A DNA stretch of 64,000 bases. It comes from Lysinibacillus pakistanensis (lineage in GTDB: Bacteria; Bacillota; Bacilli; Bacillales_A; Planococcaceae). Below, piece after piece: positions 55,090-64,000 of this stretch. The number at the start of each line of letters is the position of its first letter. Positions within the stretch are counted from its first letter, which is position 1. The notes under the pieces were generated by a model. That model did not search any database and was not told the origin of the DNA. It saw only the letters and a program-made list of their open reading frames with translations. The stretch lies in the NCBI GenBank assembly GCA_001312325.1, contig BBDJ01000026.1:12011-76010 (forward strand), written 5' to 3'. The position numbers and the translations under genes were made by a program.

Positions 55090-55600
55090 ATAAATTTAGA
55101 ATAAAAGGAAAACTAGAAGCAACTAATTGCTTAATAGTAAATAAGTGGAATTACCTTGATATTGCTTAATCAATGGGAACAAATCGACAACTTACTGTCA
55201 AATGGGTTAACAATATAACATATCCAAATTAACATCACAGTTTAAATTAGATGTACTAAATTTTATAATTGAAAACACTGGGTTACAATGCCCTTCAATC
55301 AATGAAAATGGGCGCACATCCATGAAAAAAAGATTTACACAAACAACCTTACCAGCACGAGTAGCAGACTATTCCAGAAGAAATTAAAGCGAATCAAACT
55401 TTTACATATGGAAATCGAGTATTTCAGTGCACAAATTCTACTCAGTAGCACGCATTATGATTTAATAAAAATATGAAGCGTCAAGTTCCTACATGTAGAT
55501 TTAAAGGCTGAAATTCAAGCTATTTATACGGATGTTATAGCTATTGTTGTATTCGCGATAAACCAACATTTCAAGGGCAAAAGTGAGTCATAATATATAG
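55090..55600 (+). mobile_element. Decayed IS3/IS150-family OrfA remnant
   Basis: Broken plus-strand frames retain NRQLTVKWVNN, FKLDVLNFIIENTG and NENGRTSMKKRF, which follow the order of helix-turn-helix OrfA proteins of the IS150 group (..KLxVLNF.., ..GRPSMKKK). Many stops and frame changes, no intact OrfB and no terminal repeats found. Beyond ~55400 the similarity is lost. Confidence 0.5.
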
Positions 55601-55924
55601 CGGAAACGCCTAATGAGAAATGGTAGGGATATTACGGAGTTAAGATTGTTTGGTAAGAAGATTTATTTAACTGTGAAATTTATTACGTATACAATTGGCT
55701 CTCTCCTATTCACTGGTTTCAGATAGTTATAAAAAGCCTATAGAATATTTACCTGAGGATTACTGGATACTGATGCATTCGGGTATTAAGGTTGTTATTA
55801 TTAAATAGAGAAGTATCTTATGAATACTTGAATCAAAATGAATCAAACAAGGTATGTTTTAAGTGAACTGTGAAGATAACGCATGATAAAGTGTATTTCT
55901 TTGGTATCACGAAGTCAAAATTCC
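55601..55924. other. Intergenic stretch without recognisable features
   Basis: About 320 bases of AT-rich sequence between two IS remnants, with no open frame of useful length. Possibly unrecognisable transposon debris. Confidence 0.4.
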
Positions 55925-56300
55925 TTTATTTATTTGTTGCTTTTGGATTAGCTACAATTTGAAGTACACGATAATAATCGGAATCATTCTTCTTAGAGTT
56001 CTAATGTCAACGTTGATTCTGCTTTTCGAGGTAAGAACCCTGATTCTTCTGAAAAACATCTAATTTTTTTAAATATGCATTTTCTAAACCAAGAACTCAT
56101 TTTCACGTTCTAATTGTTCTACGATATAATTGATTTTCTTCCATTGTGTATTTTTCTTTTCTTTTTTTGACATAAGAGGTCGTTCCTTTATTTTAAATCA
56201 TACCCTCTATTCCTTCTTTTGAATATGTACTGTACCACTTAATTTATGATAGTTGGTTGGTTCATTTGAAAATTAATCACATTATCTTGTTAAAAAGCTT
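55925..56300 (-). mobile_element. Decayed IS3/IS150-family OrfA remnant, opposite orientation
   Basis: Minus-strand frames give KEGIEG, NKGRPLMSKKEKKNTQWKK, EQLERENEFL, LENAYLKKLDVFQKNQGS and SDYYRVLQIVANPKA: the OrfA pattern (EGI-G-NKGRP-MSKK, then ENAYLKKL). Several frame changes, no intact transposase. With the plus-strand remnant this makes an insertion graveyard between ydiL and tatC. The 165 bases to the next terminator hold nothing else. Confidence 0.6.
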
Positions 56301-56475
56301 GTTTGTTTTATAAAGTGTTTTACATCAAGTTTGAATTTAACAGAATAAACTTTATTTTGTATGTTTCTACGTAATTACTAGGAATACTATAATTCTTGGC
56401 TAATTCTCAATAAGAAAGGACGTCTTAAATATTCTCTTATAACTTAAAATTTACCGCTAAACTTTGACATATAAA

Positions 56476-56515
56476 ACACCCAAAAGTTAGATTTTTGACA
56501 CTAACTTTTGGGTGT
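56476..56515 (-). terminator. Terminator downstream of tatC
   Basis: ACACCCAAAAGTTAG / CTAACTTTTGGGTGT, a perfect 15-bp stem with a 10-base loop, 23 bases after the tatC stop on the minus strand. Confidence 0.85.
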
Positions 56516-56537
56516 CACTTCAATTCAAAAAAATTGA

Positions 56538-57364
56538 TTATTGATTATTTAATTCTTCAATTTGTTTCCGTTGTAACTCAAGTGCCTCTTCAACCTGCCG
56601 TTTTTGCTCCGCTTCCTGTTCCTCTTTCAGTCGCATTTCCTCTGATTTCAAATATTTTTTTATAGCCAATACGAGAAATCATAATGCTAATTTCATAAAG
56701 AGCAAACAAAGGTACTGAAACCATTAAATGTGAAGCCAACTCAGGTGGTGCGATTATAGCAGCACACACAAACAAACCAAAATAGGAATACTTGCGAAAA
56801 CGAACTAATAGTTCAGGAGATAACATTCCGATACGTGAAAAGAATAGGACTACAATCGGTAATTGGAAAAGGAAACCAAATGGAATTGTAAGTCTAAATA
56901 AAAATGAAAAATAGTCCTTTATGCCAATTGTTGGTTGTATGTCTAATTCATTCGATAAACCCATCATAAATTTTATGACATAAGGAAATAAGTAAAAGAA
57001 AGAAAAAGACAACCCTGCTAAAAATAATAAAAACGCATAAGGAATATACTTTAAGGTTGCTTTTCGTTCTATGTCTCTTAGTCCTGGACTTATAAATGCC
57101 CACAATTGGTACATCAAAATCGGCGAAGAAACAATAAAAGAGATTAAAAATATAACTTGGATATAAATTGAAAGTGGTGTTACTACATCAAATGCATGGA
57201 GTTCTATATTGTAGGATTCCCCAGTAATTTGAAGATATTTAACAATTGGCTTTGCGACAAAAAAAGGCGCCAGCCATAGCTAGAACAAAGAAAACGGCAA
57301 CAATGAACAGCCGTTTTCTTAATTCTTCTATATGCTCAATGACAGTTAGATCTTTTGGATTCAT
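56538..57364 (-). CDS. tatC: Sec-independent translocase subunit TatC (frame-interrupted)
   Basis: About 275 residues, six helices. MNPKDLTVIEHIEELRKRLF, a conserved N-terminal motif, then YQLWAFISPGLRDIERK, GIKDYFSFLFRLTIPFGFLF, FQLPIVVLFFSRIGMLSPEL, RKYSYFGLFVCAAIIAPPE. An extended charged C-terminus ends QRKQIEELNNQ after repair. Breaks near 57262 and 56655 (7 A instead of 6). Pairs with tatA just upstream to export folded twin-arginine proteins. Confidence 0.95.
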
Positions 57365-57380
57365 TCCTCAACATCCTAAC

Positions 57381-57566
57381 TTACTTATCTAGTTCTTTCT
57401 TTTTCTTGTCATCATCATCTTCGTCGGCTAAACCTTTAGTTGCATTTTTGAATTCACGTAGTGTTGAACCAAATGCTTTACCAAGCTCTGGTAGCTTTTT
57501 AGGACCAAAAATTAGTAACGCGACAACTCCGATAATAATGAGGCTCATAGGACCAATACCGCCCAT
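57381..57566 (-). CDS. tatA: Twin-arginine translocase subunit TatA
   Basis: Intact, 61 residues from ATG 57566 ([20 protein letters not shown]), five bases after GAGGAGGTGG. One membrane helix, then the amphipathic [20 protein letters not shown] and an acidic/basic tail. Forms the pore with TatC, 17 bases downstream. Confidence 0.95.
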   Translation of the reverse strand: MGGIGPMSLIIIGVVALLIFGPKKLPELGKAFGSTLREFKNATKGLADEDDDDKKKKELDK

Positions 57567-57721
57567 TACAGCCACCTCCTCTTTATATCCATCATTTTAA
57601 CGCATATTTCGCCATTTTGCTAACTAATTATATGTGAAATTTTTTTCGTCAATCTTATAGATTACTTCTTATTTTATTTCATATTTCTATTTGACAGAAA
57701 CTGTGAACTATACTTGGAATT

Positions 57722-58358
57722 TCACTCTTCCTGATTACGAATTAAATATATAAGTGCCTGTAATTCGACAGACAAATCTATTGTTAAGAGTTGCATTTTA
57801 TCTGGGACAGTAATGCGCTCTGGGGTAAAATTTAAGATACCCTTAGCGTTCATGGCCGCTAGACGATCAGCCATCTTTTGTGCTGAGCGTGGTGAAACTG
57901 TTAAAATGGCTAGTTCAGCGCCATATTCTGCATATTTTTCCTCCAATAGATCAGGGTGAAAAACAGGGATATTACTAATCATTTTGCCATCCTTTGGAGC
58001 TTTAGAATCGAATGCTACAACGATATGTGTATTATGGTTCTTTTGAAAATTATATTTTAATAGAGCACTACCTAAATTCCCTACACCGATTAACGCTACT
58101 TTTGTCGTTTCATGTTGATCCAGCGTCTGGCTAAAAAATTTTAATAAATGTTGAACATCATAGCCATATCCTTTTTTTCCCAAGTGCACCAAAATAAGAA
58201 AAATCACGGCGAATGGTTGCTGAATCTATTTTCATCGCCTCACTTAGCTCCTTCGATGAAATTCGTTCCATGCCTTCGTGCGCAAAGTTTTGGATAAAAC
58301 GATAGTAAAGAGGAAGTCTTTTAGTAGTGGCTTGTGGAATTTTTAATTCTTGTTTCAA
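57722..58358 (-). CDS. rex: Redox-sensing repressor Rex (frame-interrupted)
   Basis: About 212 residues. Winged helix ([56 protein letters not shown]) followed by an NADH-binding Rossmann domain ([26 protein letters not shown]). Rex senses the NADH/NAD ratio and represses fermentation and respiration genes. One break near 58183 (extra T). Gene order ydiF-rex-tatA-tatC is as in B. subtilis. Confidence 0.95.
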
Positions 58359-58458
58359 ACTTTTTCCTCCTTGTATGTATCAAAATTCGCCTAAACATAT
58401 TTTAAATGATACATGCTTATTGAACTACTTACAAAGTTTATTATTTCTAATTGGAGAA

Positions 58459-58505
58459 TTTCCCTTTAGTTAATGGCGCCATTTACGCCACTAACTAAAA
58501 GGAAA
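58459..58505. repeat. Long inverted repeat between rex and ydiF
   Basis: TTTCC-TTTAGTTA-TGGCG and CGCCA-TAACTAAA-GGAAA pair over about 20 positions around CCATTTA. It lies in the divergent promoter region, about 100 bases ahead of the ABC-F start, with no T-run. It could be a dyad operator or part of a leader. Confidence 0.7.
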
Positions 58506-58603
58506 TCGTTTCAATCTTACATGACAGCTCGGAATAAGTAAAGCATCGACATTGCAAGCACATCGTTCATCCATTACACTAAGGAAGAATTGAGGTGTCA
58601 AGA

Positions 58604-60549
58604 ATGATTGTTTTACAGGTCAATCAACTATATAAATCCTTCCTTGCAGATGAAATATTAAGTGGCGTTAAGTTAGAAGTTCAACATCGTGATCGCGTTG
58701 CATTAGTAGGACGAAATGGCGCAGGTAAGTCTACTCTACTAAAAATAATTGCTGGTCAAATGTCATATGATGCGGGCGATATTATTATTCCTAAGGGCAT
58801 ACAAATCGGCTATTTAGAGCAGCACGCTGGATTAAACTCAACCTTGTCGATTTGGGATGAAATGCTAACCATTTTTGAACCGCTTTTAGCACAAGAAAAG
58901 ACCCTTCGCTCACTAGAACAAAAAAATGGCTGATCCAGCAGTTTATGAAGATACTATTTTATATGCCAAAATAATGTCTGAGTACGATCAATTACAGCAT
59001 AATTTTAAGGATGCAGGTGGCTATCAATATGAATCTGATATCCGTTCAGTGCTTCATGGCATGCAGTTTTATCCTGAGGATTACGAAAAATCCATTCGCT
59101 CATTATCAGGAGGACAACGAACTCGTTTAGCACTTGCTAAGCTTCTCTTAAGTAAACCAGATCTTTTAATACTAGATGAGCCTACTAACCATTTAGATAT
59201 TGAAACGCTATCCTGGCTGGAATCTTATTTAAAAGGCTATGAAGGCGCGATTCTTATTGTTTCCCACGATCGCTATTTCTTAGATCAGGTTGTATCGATT
59301 GTCTATGAAGTCTCACGCCATCGGGTAACAAAATATACAGGTAATTATAGTGCTTATTTGGATGAAAAAGCGAAAAATTATGAGCGTGATATGAAAATGT
59401 TTGAACGCCAGCAAGATGAAAAAGCCAAGCTTGAGGAATTTATTCAAAAAAATATTGCACGTGCTTCTACCACAAAGATGGCACAAAGTCGCCGTAAGAT
59501 GTTAGAACGAACAGAATGGATGGAATCTCCTGATGGCGATGAAAAATCGGCAAGCTTTGGTTTTACAATCGATCGTCAAAGTGGAAATGATGTATTATCT
59601 GTGGATGATTTAACAATAGGTTATAATGCTAAAAAAAATATCAATTGGCATTCATTTGCGTACCTATAGAGAAGATCGAATTGCGCTTGTCGGGCCAAAC
59701 GGCGTAGGTAAATCCACTCTATTAAAAACCATTGTAAAAGATTTATCTCCACTCTCTGGAGAAATTCGTTATGGAACAAATGTTCAAATTGGTTACTATG
59801 ATCAGGAGCAGGCAAAGCTTACAAGCAATAAAAGTGTTTTAAAAGAGCTTTGGGACGAATGGCCATTAATGAATGAAAAGGATATTCGGACTGTTCTAGG
59901 CCGCTTCCTATTTAGTGGTGAGGATGTAGATAAAGCTGTGTCCTCTTTATCTGGCGGTGAAAAGGCTAGGCTTGCTCTTGCTAAATTAATGATGCAAAAG
60001 GCAAATTTCTTAATTTTAGATGAACCTACTAACCATCTAGACTTAGATAGCAAAGAGGTCTTAGAAAATGCGTTGATTGATTATCCTGGAACATTATTAT
60101 TTGTATCACATGACAGATATTTTATTAATCGAATTGCTACGAAAGTAGTTGAGCTATCTGGTGATGGTTCCTTCGAGTACTTAGGTGACTATGATTACTA
60201 TCTAGAAAAGAAACAGGAACTATTAGAACTCGCACAAATGAAGGTAGCTACTCCATCTCAGGGTCAAACAGATGTAACAGAAAAAGTCTCAACCTCTAAA
60301 ATTGATAAAGAGGCAAAAAAACGAGAACGTCAAATAAGGCGTACGATTGAAGAACTGGAAGATAAAATGCAAAAGGTAATTGCAGAAATAACCCATTTAG
60401 AAGCTGAACTTTGTGATCCAGAAATTTTCACAAACCATGAGAAAATCTTACAGCTTCAAGAGGAATTATCCACTGCTAAAGAACAACATGAGCTTTTTGA
60501 GTTAGAATGGCTCGAACTTAATGAAGAACTTGAAAATATCATTGTATAG
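58604..60549 (+). CDS. ydiF: ABC-F family ribosome-associated ATPase (YdiF-like, frame-interrupted)
   Basis: About 647 residues, no membrane part. Two ABC domains: Walker A VGRNGAGKSTLLK and VGPNGVGKSTLLK; signatures LSGGQRTRLAL and LSGGEKARLAL; Walker B LLILDEPTNHLDIE and FLILDEPTNHLDLD. Between them is the P-site interaction linker (YERDMKMFERQQDEKAKLEE), and the C-terminal coiled coil follows. ABC-F proteins act on the ribosome E site. Breaks near 58922 and 59635 (extra A). Start ATG 58604 after GAGGTGTCAAG. Confidence 0.93.
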
Positions 60550-60556
60550 CTGGATG

Positions 60557-60590
60557 TAAAGCCATGTGCCTGACACATGGCTTTTTTTCT
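60557..60590 (+). terminator. Intrinsic terminator of ydiF
   Basis: AAGCCATGTG / CACATGGCTT stem, 5-base loop, then TTTTTTC; 10 bases past the stop. Confidence 0.9.
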
Positions 60591-60656
60591 TTACCTCCGC
60601 TTATATTTCATATATATTGGTCAAGTGCTATTTTTCGACAAAAACTGCCCACAGCT

Positions 60657-60859
60657 TTATGCACACAAAGAATCTAGTAATACCAACATATCAACAGACT
60701 TTTCCACATTATCCACAGATTCAAATTATTTTACTCACAGTTTTATGTGAAAAACATGCTACTATATATAGAATAACCACAAATTATGCACAGGTTATCA
60801 ACATTTTGTGCATAAGTACGGATGTTCGTTGTTTCTATTCCCTCACAACCTGTGGATAA
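60657..60859. promoter_or_regulatory. DnaA-box cluster between ydiF and tsaD
   Basis: Five exact TTATNCACA sites: 60657 (+), 60709 (+), 60784 (+), 60807 (-) and 60851 (-, TGTGGATAA). Near matches: TTTTCCACA at 60700, ATATCAACA at 60688 and TTATCAACA at 60795. B. subtilis has a DnaA-box cluster in the same gcp(tsaD) intergenic region, one of several that restrain replication initiation. No gene is seen in 60600-60925. Confidence 0.8.
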
Positions 60860-60927
60860 TTATCTGAAAAATTTGTCAATTCATCAAAGCTCATCATGTA
60901 ATATTTCTACATTTTTTTCACATATCA

Positions 60928-60967
60928 AAAAGAGGTATCATAGAATTTAATCTATGACACCTCTTTC
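60928..60967 (-). terminator. Terminator of the tsaE-tsaB-rimI-tsaD operon
   Basis: AAAGAGGT-TCATAGA and TCTATGA-ACCTCTTT pair around ATTTAA; on the minus strand followed by TTGATATG. Ends just after the tsaD stop. Confidence 0.85.
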
Positions 60968-60972
60968 TTCTA

Positions 60973-61991
60973 TTACACCCAGGATTTCAACTCCATTCCA
61001 GGGCGACCATTCATCGTTAAATCTCCCCGTATACCTGCTTCAAACATTGGTGTTGCTGCTGCCCCTATCATCGCAGCATTATCTGTACAGAGCTTTAATG
61101 GAGGAACAAAAAAATGGAATGTCCTCTTCAGCAAAAACCTTCTCAAGCGATGTACGCAAGCCCTTATTAGCTGCCACACCTCCTGCCGCAATGACTTGTT
61201 TCACTTTATATTCACGTGCGGCACGTAGTGTTTTTGCTGTTAATACCTCAACCACACTCTCCTGAAAGCCTTTAGCAACAGCAGTAGGAGATATTTTTTT
61301 CACCGCGTTGATCCATATTATGTTTGTAATTAATTACTGCCGATTTCAAGCCACTAAAGCTAAAATCATACGAATCTTCTTCTAGCCAAACTCTTGGAAA
61401 GGATACTGCCTCACAATCCTCCTGTGCAAGCTTGTCAATATGTGGCCCTCCAGGATATGGCAAGTTTAGAACACGTGCAACCTTATCGTAAGCTTCCCCT
61501 GCTGCATCGTCTCGCGTTTCACCTATGACATCAAAAGAGCCGTGTTCTTTCATATACACAAGCTCCGTATGGCCTCCCGATACAACGAGTGCCAAAAGTG
61601 GGAATTCCATTGGTTGGACAAGTGCATTTGCATAAATATGACCTGCTATATGATGAACACCAATAATCGGTAAATTGTTAGCGAAGGCAAAGGCCTTTGC
61701 AGCATTAATTCCTATTAACAATGCACCTACTAGACCTGGTCCCTCTGTTACAGCAACTGCATCTAAATCACTTGGATTCATATTTGCTTGTGCTAGGACT
61801 TCTTCAATGACAACCGTAATTTGTTCAACATGATGGCGGGACGCAATTTCAGGTACAACCCCACCAAATCGTTTATGACTTTCTATTTGAGATGCAACAA
61901 CATTCGAAACGATCTCACAGCCATTTCGAATAATTGCTGCTGCTGTTTCATCACAGCTTGACTCTATTGCTAATATTATTTGATTATCCAT
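60973..61991 (-). CDS. tsaD: tRNA N6-threonylcarbamoyladenosine synthase subunit TsaD (frame-interrupted)
   Basis: About 339 residues from ATG 61991 ([20 protein letters not shown]). [20 protein letters not shown], the metal-binding [41 protein letters not shown] and [12 protein letters not shown] are the ASKHA/Kae1 hallmarks. It transfers threonylcarbamoyl to A37 of ANN-decoding tRNAs with TsaB and TsaE, encoded in the same operon. Breaks near 61300 (extra T) and 61110. Its start overlaps the rimI stop (TAATG). Confidence 0.96.
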
Positions 61992-62443
61992 TATAAATTC
62001 ACCCACATAACAAGGGCATCCTCCCCATTATCTGTATAATAGCCTTTTCGTAAGCCACCATCTTGGAAATCTAACTTTCGATAAAGATTTTGAGCAACAG
62101 TATTCGTTACTCTCACCTCTAAGCTCATGATTTCCATCTCATTCTGTTGCGCAATTCGCATAGCCTCTCGCATTAATCCTTCACCAATCCCACGACCACG
62201 AGCTGACTCTATAACAGCAACATTCGTAATTTGCGCAGCGTCTACTACCATCCACATACCGCAAAAACCAATTATGTGATCCTCTTCATCTATAGCTAAA
62301 ACATAATGTGCGTATTGATTTTCATGTACTTCATAGTAAAAAGAATCTAGCGTCCATGGCGTTGGGAATGTAGCAAGCTCGATTGCATATACAGCCGGAA
62401 CATCGTCAATAACCATTTTACGGTACGTTATATTACTACTCAT
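61991..62443 (-). CDS. rimI: Ribosomal-protein S18 alanine N-acetyltransferase RimI-like
   Basis: Intact, 150 residues, GNAT fold. [40 protein letters not shown] (acetyl-CoA loop RGRGIG) and [36 protein letters not shown] match RimI. Overlaps tsaB by 8 bases and tsaD by 3, the normal YdiB-C-D-gcp operon order. Confidence 0.92.
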   Translation of the reverse strand: MSSNITYRKMVIDDVPAVYAIELATFPTPWTLDSFYYEVHENQYAHYVLAIDEEDHIIGFCGMWMVVDAAQITNVAVIESARGRGIGEGLMREAMRIAQQNEMEIMSLEVRVTNTVAQNLYRKLDFQDGGLRKGYYTDNGEDALVMWVNL

Positions 62444-63144
62444 CCCTTTTCTCCTTCTGCTCCTTTAGCCAGTTCGCCTCTGCCTCTGCAATACGTTTGT
62501 ATTGTGGAATAAAGTGATGAACTGCCTCCACACAAGGTAGCTCTAAGGTTGATGCTAATCGAATTGTTTCACTTGCTCGAGGCAAATCATAACTAAAAGG
62601 TGCACGACGGGCATCATCACCTAGTACTTCTACAATCCTAGACCAAAAAAACAGCAACATCGACTCCAACAAATAAAATAGGTTCCTCCAGAGTTTTTAA
62701 ACGTGCTAATAAGCCATCAATATGATCATGATAATCATCAAAAATAGTGTCTAATTCTGAACCCCTATAAACAGCCGTATATACATTATTTCTTCGCGCA
62801 TCAAAAATTGGGCAGATAAATCCTTCATATAAAGCAGCATTTGCAGCTAATGCTTTCAAGCTTGATATCCCAATTAGAGGCTTTTGCAGTGTCCATGCTA
62901 GTGTTTTAGCCAGTGTTACACCAATTCGTACTCCTGTATAGGAACCTGGCCCCTCTGATACCGCAATTGCATCTAACTCGCTTGGCTTTATGTTGGCTCG
63001 TGCAAGTACATCCTCAATAGCAGGCATCGCTCCTGCTGAATGTGTTAATTTTATATTTTGTACAATCTCTGCAATCACTTGTCCATCCCTTACAACAGTA
63101 ATAGACAACGGTGCATTCGCTGTTTCAATCCCTAACCAAATCAT
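62436..63144 (-). CDS. tsaB: tRNA threonylcarbamoyladenosine biosynthesis protein TsaB (frame-interrupted)
   Basis: About 236 residues. MIWLGIETANAPLSITVVRD, LTHSAGAMPAIEDVLARANI, VSEGPGSYTGVRIGVTLAKT and CPIFDARRNNVYTAVYRG are conserved TsaB blocks; it is a TsaD paralogue that activates it. One break near 62646 (7 A instead of 6). Start overlaps the tsaE stop by four bases. Confidence 0.95.
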
Positions 63145-63593
63145 TTTATTAGCTCCTCACATAATGCCTCATATCGCTTTCCACGAGGTGTTAACACAAA
63201 TCGTCGTTGATTTTCCCCGATCTGGTAAATCTCTATTCCTAAACGCTCCTGTGGTAAATCTTGTTCAATTAGATGTGCCCACTCTACAACTGATACAGCA
63301 TCTCCGTAAAATAGCTCATCCCATCCAAGATCTTCGTCACTTTCAGCTAATCGATAAACATCTAAATGATTGAATGGTAAACGTCCTTCATATTGTTTCA
63401 CAATCGTAAATGTTGGGCTATTTACCGTTCTCTTTACACCTAGCCCTTTCGCTAAGACTTTTGTAAATGTCGTCTTCCCGGCACCCAAATCCCCCTCCAA
63501 CGTTATCGTATCCCGGGCTTCTAGTAAGTTGGCAAGTTTCAATGCAAAGCTTTCAGTATCATCCAGTGAGTTCATTATTATTTCATACATCAT
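63141..63593 (-). CDS. tsaE: tRNA threonylcarbamoyladenosine biosynthesis ATPase TsaE
   Basis: Intact, 150 residues. P-loop LEGDLGAGKTTFTKVLAKGL, then TVNSPTFTIVKQYEGRLPFN, HLDVYRLAESDEDLGWDELF and VVEWAHLIEQDLPQE, the standard TsaE order. Energises the TsaBD complex. First gene of the operon; the start follows GGAAAGGAAAAAGAC. Its promoter should lie in 63600-63700. Confidence 0.95.
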   Translation of the reverse strand: MMYEIIMNSLDDTESFALKLANLLEARDTITLEGDLGAGKTTFTKVLAKGLGVKRTVNSPTFTIVKQYEGRLPFNHLDVYRLAESDEDLGWDELFYGDAVSVVEWAHLIEQDLPQERLGIEIYQIGENQRRFVLTPRGKRYEALCEELIK

Positions 63594-63710
63594 GTCTTTT
63601 TCCTTTCCAAGCTACATTATCTCTAGTTTACCGAAACAAGCGTAAATGTTCAAAGCATCCAATGTTTCTTAAAAAAATTAATTTAAGTACATATAGAAAG
63701 ATCCATTATA

Positions 63711-64000
63711 CCTTAGCATAATTGCATCCAATCGGCTTTGTACTTAGGCCTGATTGATGCAGGTCAGTGTAGCCGTTATCGCATGGAACCGATGATTTTA
63801 GACGAACATCCTTTACTAATTCCTTTTCAATTCCGTGACATCCGCTGGAGGCTTTTGGCAAACAGATGTTATTTCGTGCGAAAGCGTAGTGTTAACGCAG
63901 CAACATGATGTTGGTCACTCAGTCGCATGTTGTTGTTGTTGCTGTCGCTTCGCTTTCACACAGTTAAAAACCATGTTGCTGTCGCTTCGCTTTCGCACAG
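63711..64000. repeat. Interspersed mosaic repeat reaching the window edge
   Basis: Contains GCATAATTGC (also 30949), GACATCCGCTGGAGGCTTTT (module A tail), GTGCGAAAGCGTAGTGTTAA (core of the 48-bp repeat) and ATGATGTTGGTCACTCAGTC (also 31141). CGCTTCGCTTTC-CACAG occurs twice, 63946 and 63985. No gene seen. Confidence 0.7.

Noticed and set aside
55090..56300. Active insertion sequence
   Set aside because: Only fragments of OrfA remain, with many stops, no OrfB and no matching terminal repeats.
60657..60859. Chromosomal replication origin
   Set aside because: No dnaA/dnaN genes and no AT-rich unwinding element beside the boxes; the location matches a known non-origin DnaA cluster in Bacillus.

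Overview
The window is a low-GC Firmicute chromosome segment. Its proteins resemble Bacillaceae/Planococcaceae, and the best fit is Lysinibacillus (L. sphaericus/fusiformis group). Reasons: SLH-domain surface proteins, an EndoQ-type nuclease, a SleL/YaaH spore-cortex enzyme, TTG/GTG starts behind strong GGAGG sites, and a Bacillus-type ydi-groESL gene order at the right end. The genus is inferred from protein similarity only.

Sequence quality dominates the reading. About 38 of roughly 57 genes, including essential ones (groEL, tsaD, tsaB) and conserved ones (tatC, rex, metH), carry single-base shifts. Nearly all are one extra base in an A/T run (usually 7 where the reading frame wants 6), with a few single-base losses. 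I read these as consensus errors, so such genes are given as one full-length CDS with the shift positions stated, not as pseudogenes.

Layout. 0-5.6 kb: start of a GNAT gene, then SAM-I riboswitch > yitJ > metH (methionine synthesis). 5.7-15.4 kb: hemY, HemAT aerotaxis sensor, Sel1-repeat protein, small membrane proteins, a GDSL/SLH surface protein and EndoQ. 15.4-24 kb: mosaic repeats, a TetR regulator with paired SMR exporters and two operators, a cobalamin riboswitch with btuC-btuD, bioY with a BirA-type operator, a YdhK lipoprotein and a two-component system. 23.7-26.5 kb: an MhqR-type quinone-stress cluster with palindromic operators. 26.6-33 kb: YusW, YcdB/SLH, YaaH/SleL, a 48-bp tandem repeat, and an ECF sigma operon with its own promoter. 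33-38.7 kb: a ~1,700-residue DUF4132-like protein with a small partner. 38.7-40.8 kb: an ABC/OLD-type ATPase plus a TOPRIM-like protein, the best candidate defence system. 41.7-47.4 kb: a chemoreceptor, then a free-standing adenylation-carrier-reductase enzyme with its own Sfp-type activator. 47.5-50.4 kb: a Fur-box-controlled iron-siderophore importer. 51-63.6 kb: the conserved block groEL, groES (CIRCE), ydiL, tatC, tatA, rex, ydiF, tsaD, rimI, tsaB, tsaE, interrupted by a secreted-protein gene and decayed IS3-family remnants. A cluster of DnaA boxes lies between ydiF and tsaD. The right edge runs into another mosaic repeat.

Functional links: cobalamin import (btuCD) serves the B12-dependent MetH. 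The mhq cluster is a coherent detoxification regulon. The reductase and its phosphopantetheinyl transferase form a self-contained biosynthetic pair. The sigma, anti-sigma and membrane genes form a translationally coupled operon divergent from the DUF4132 pair.
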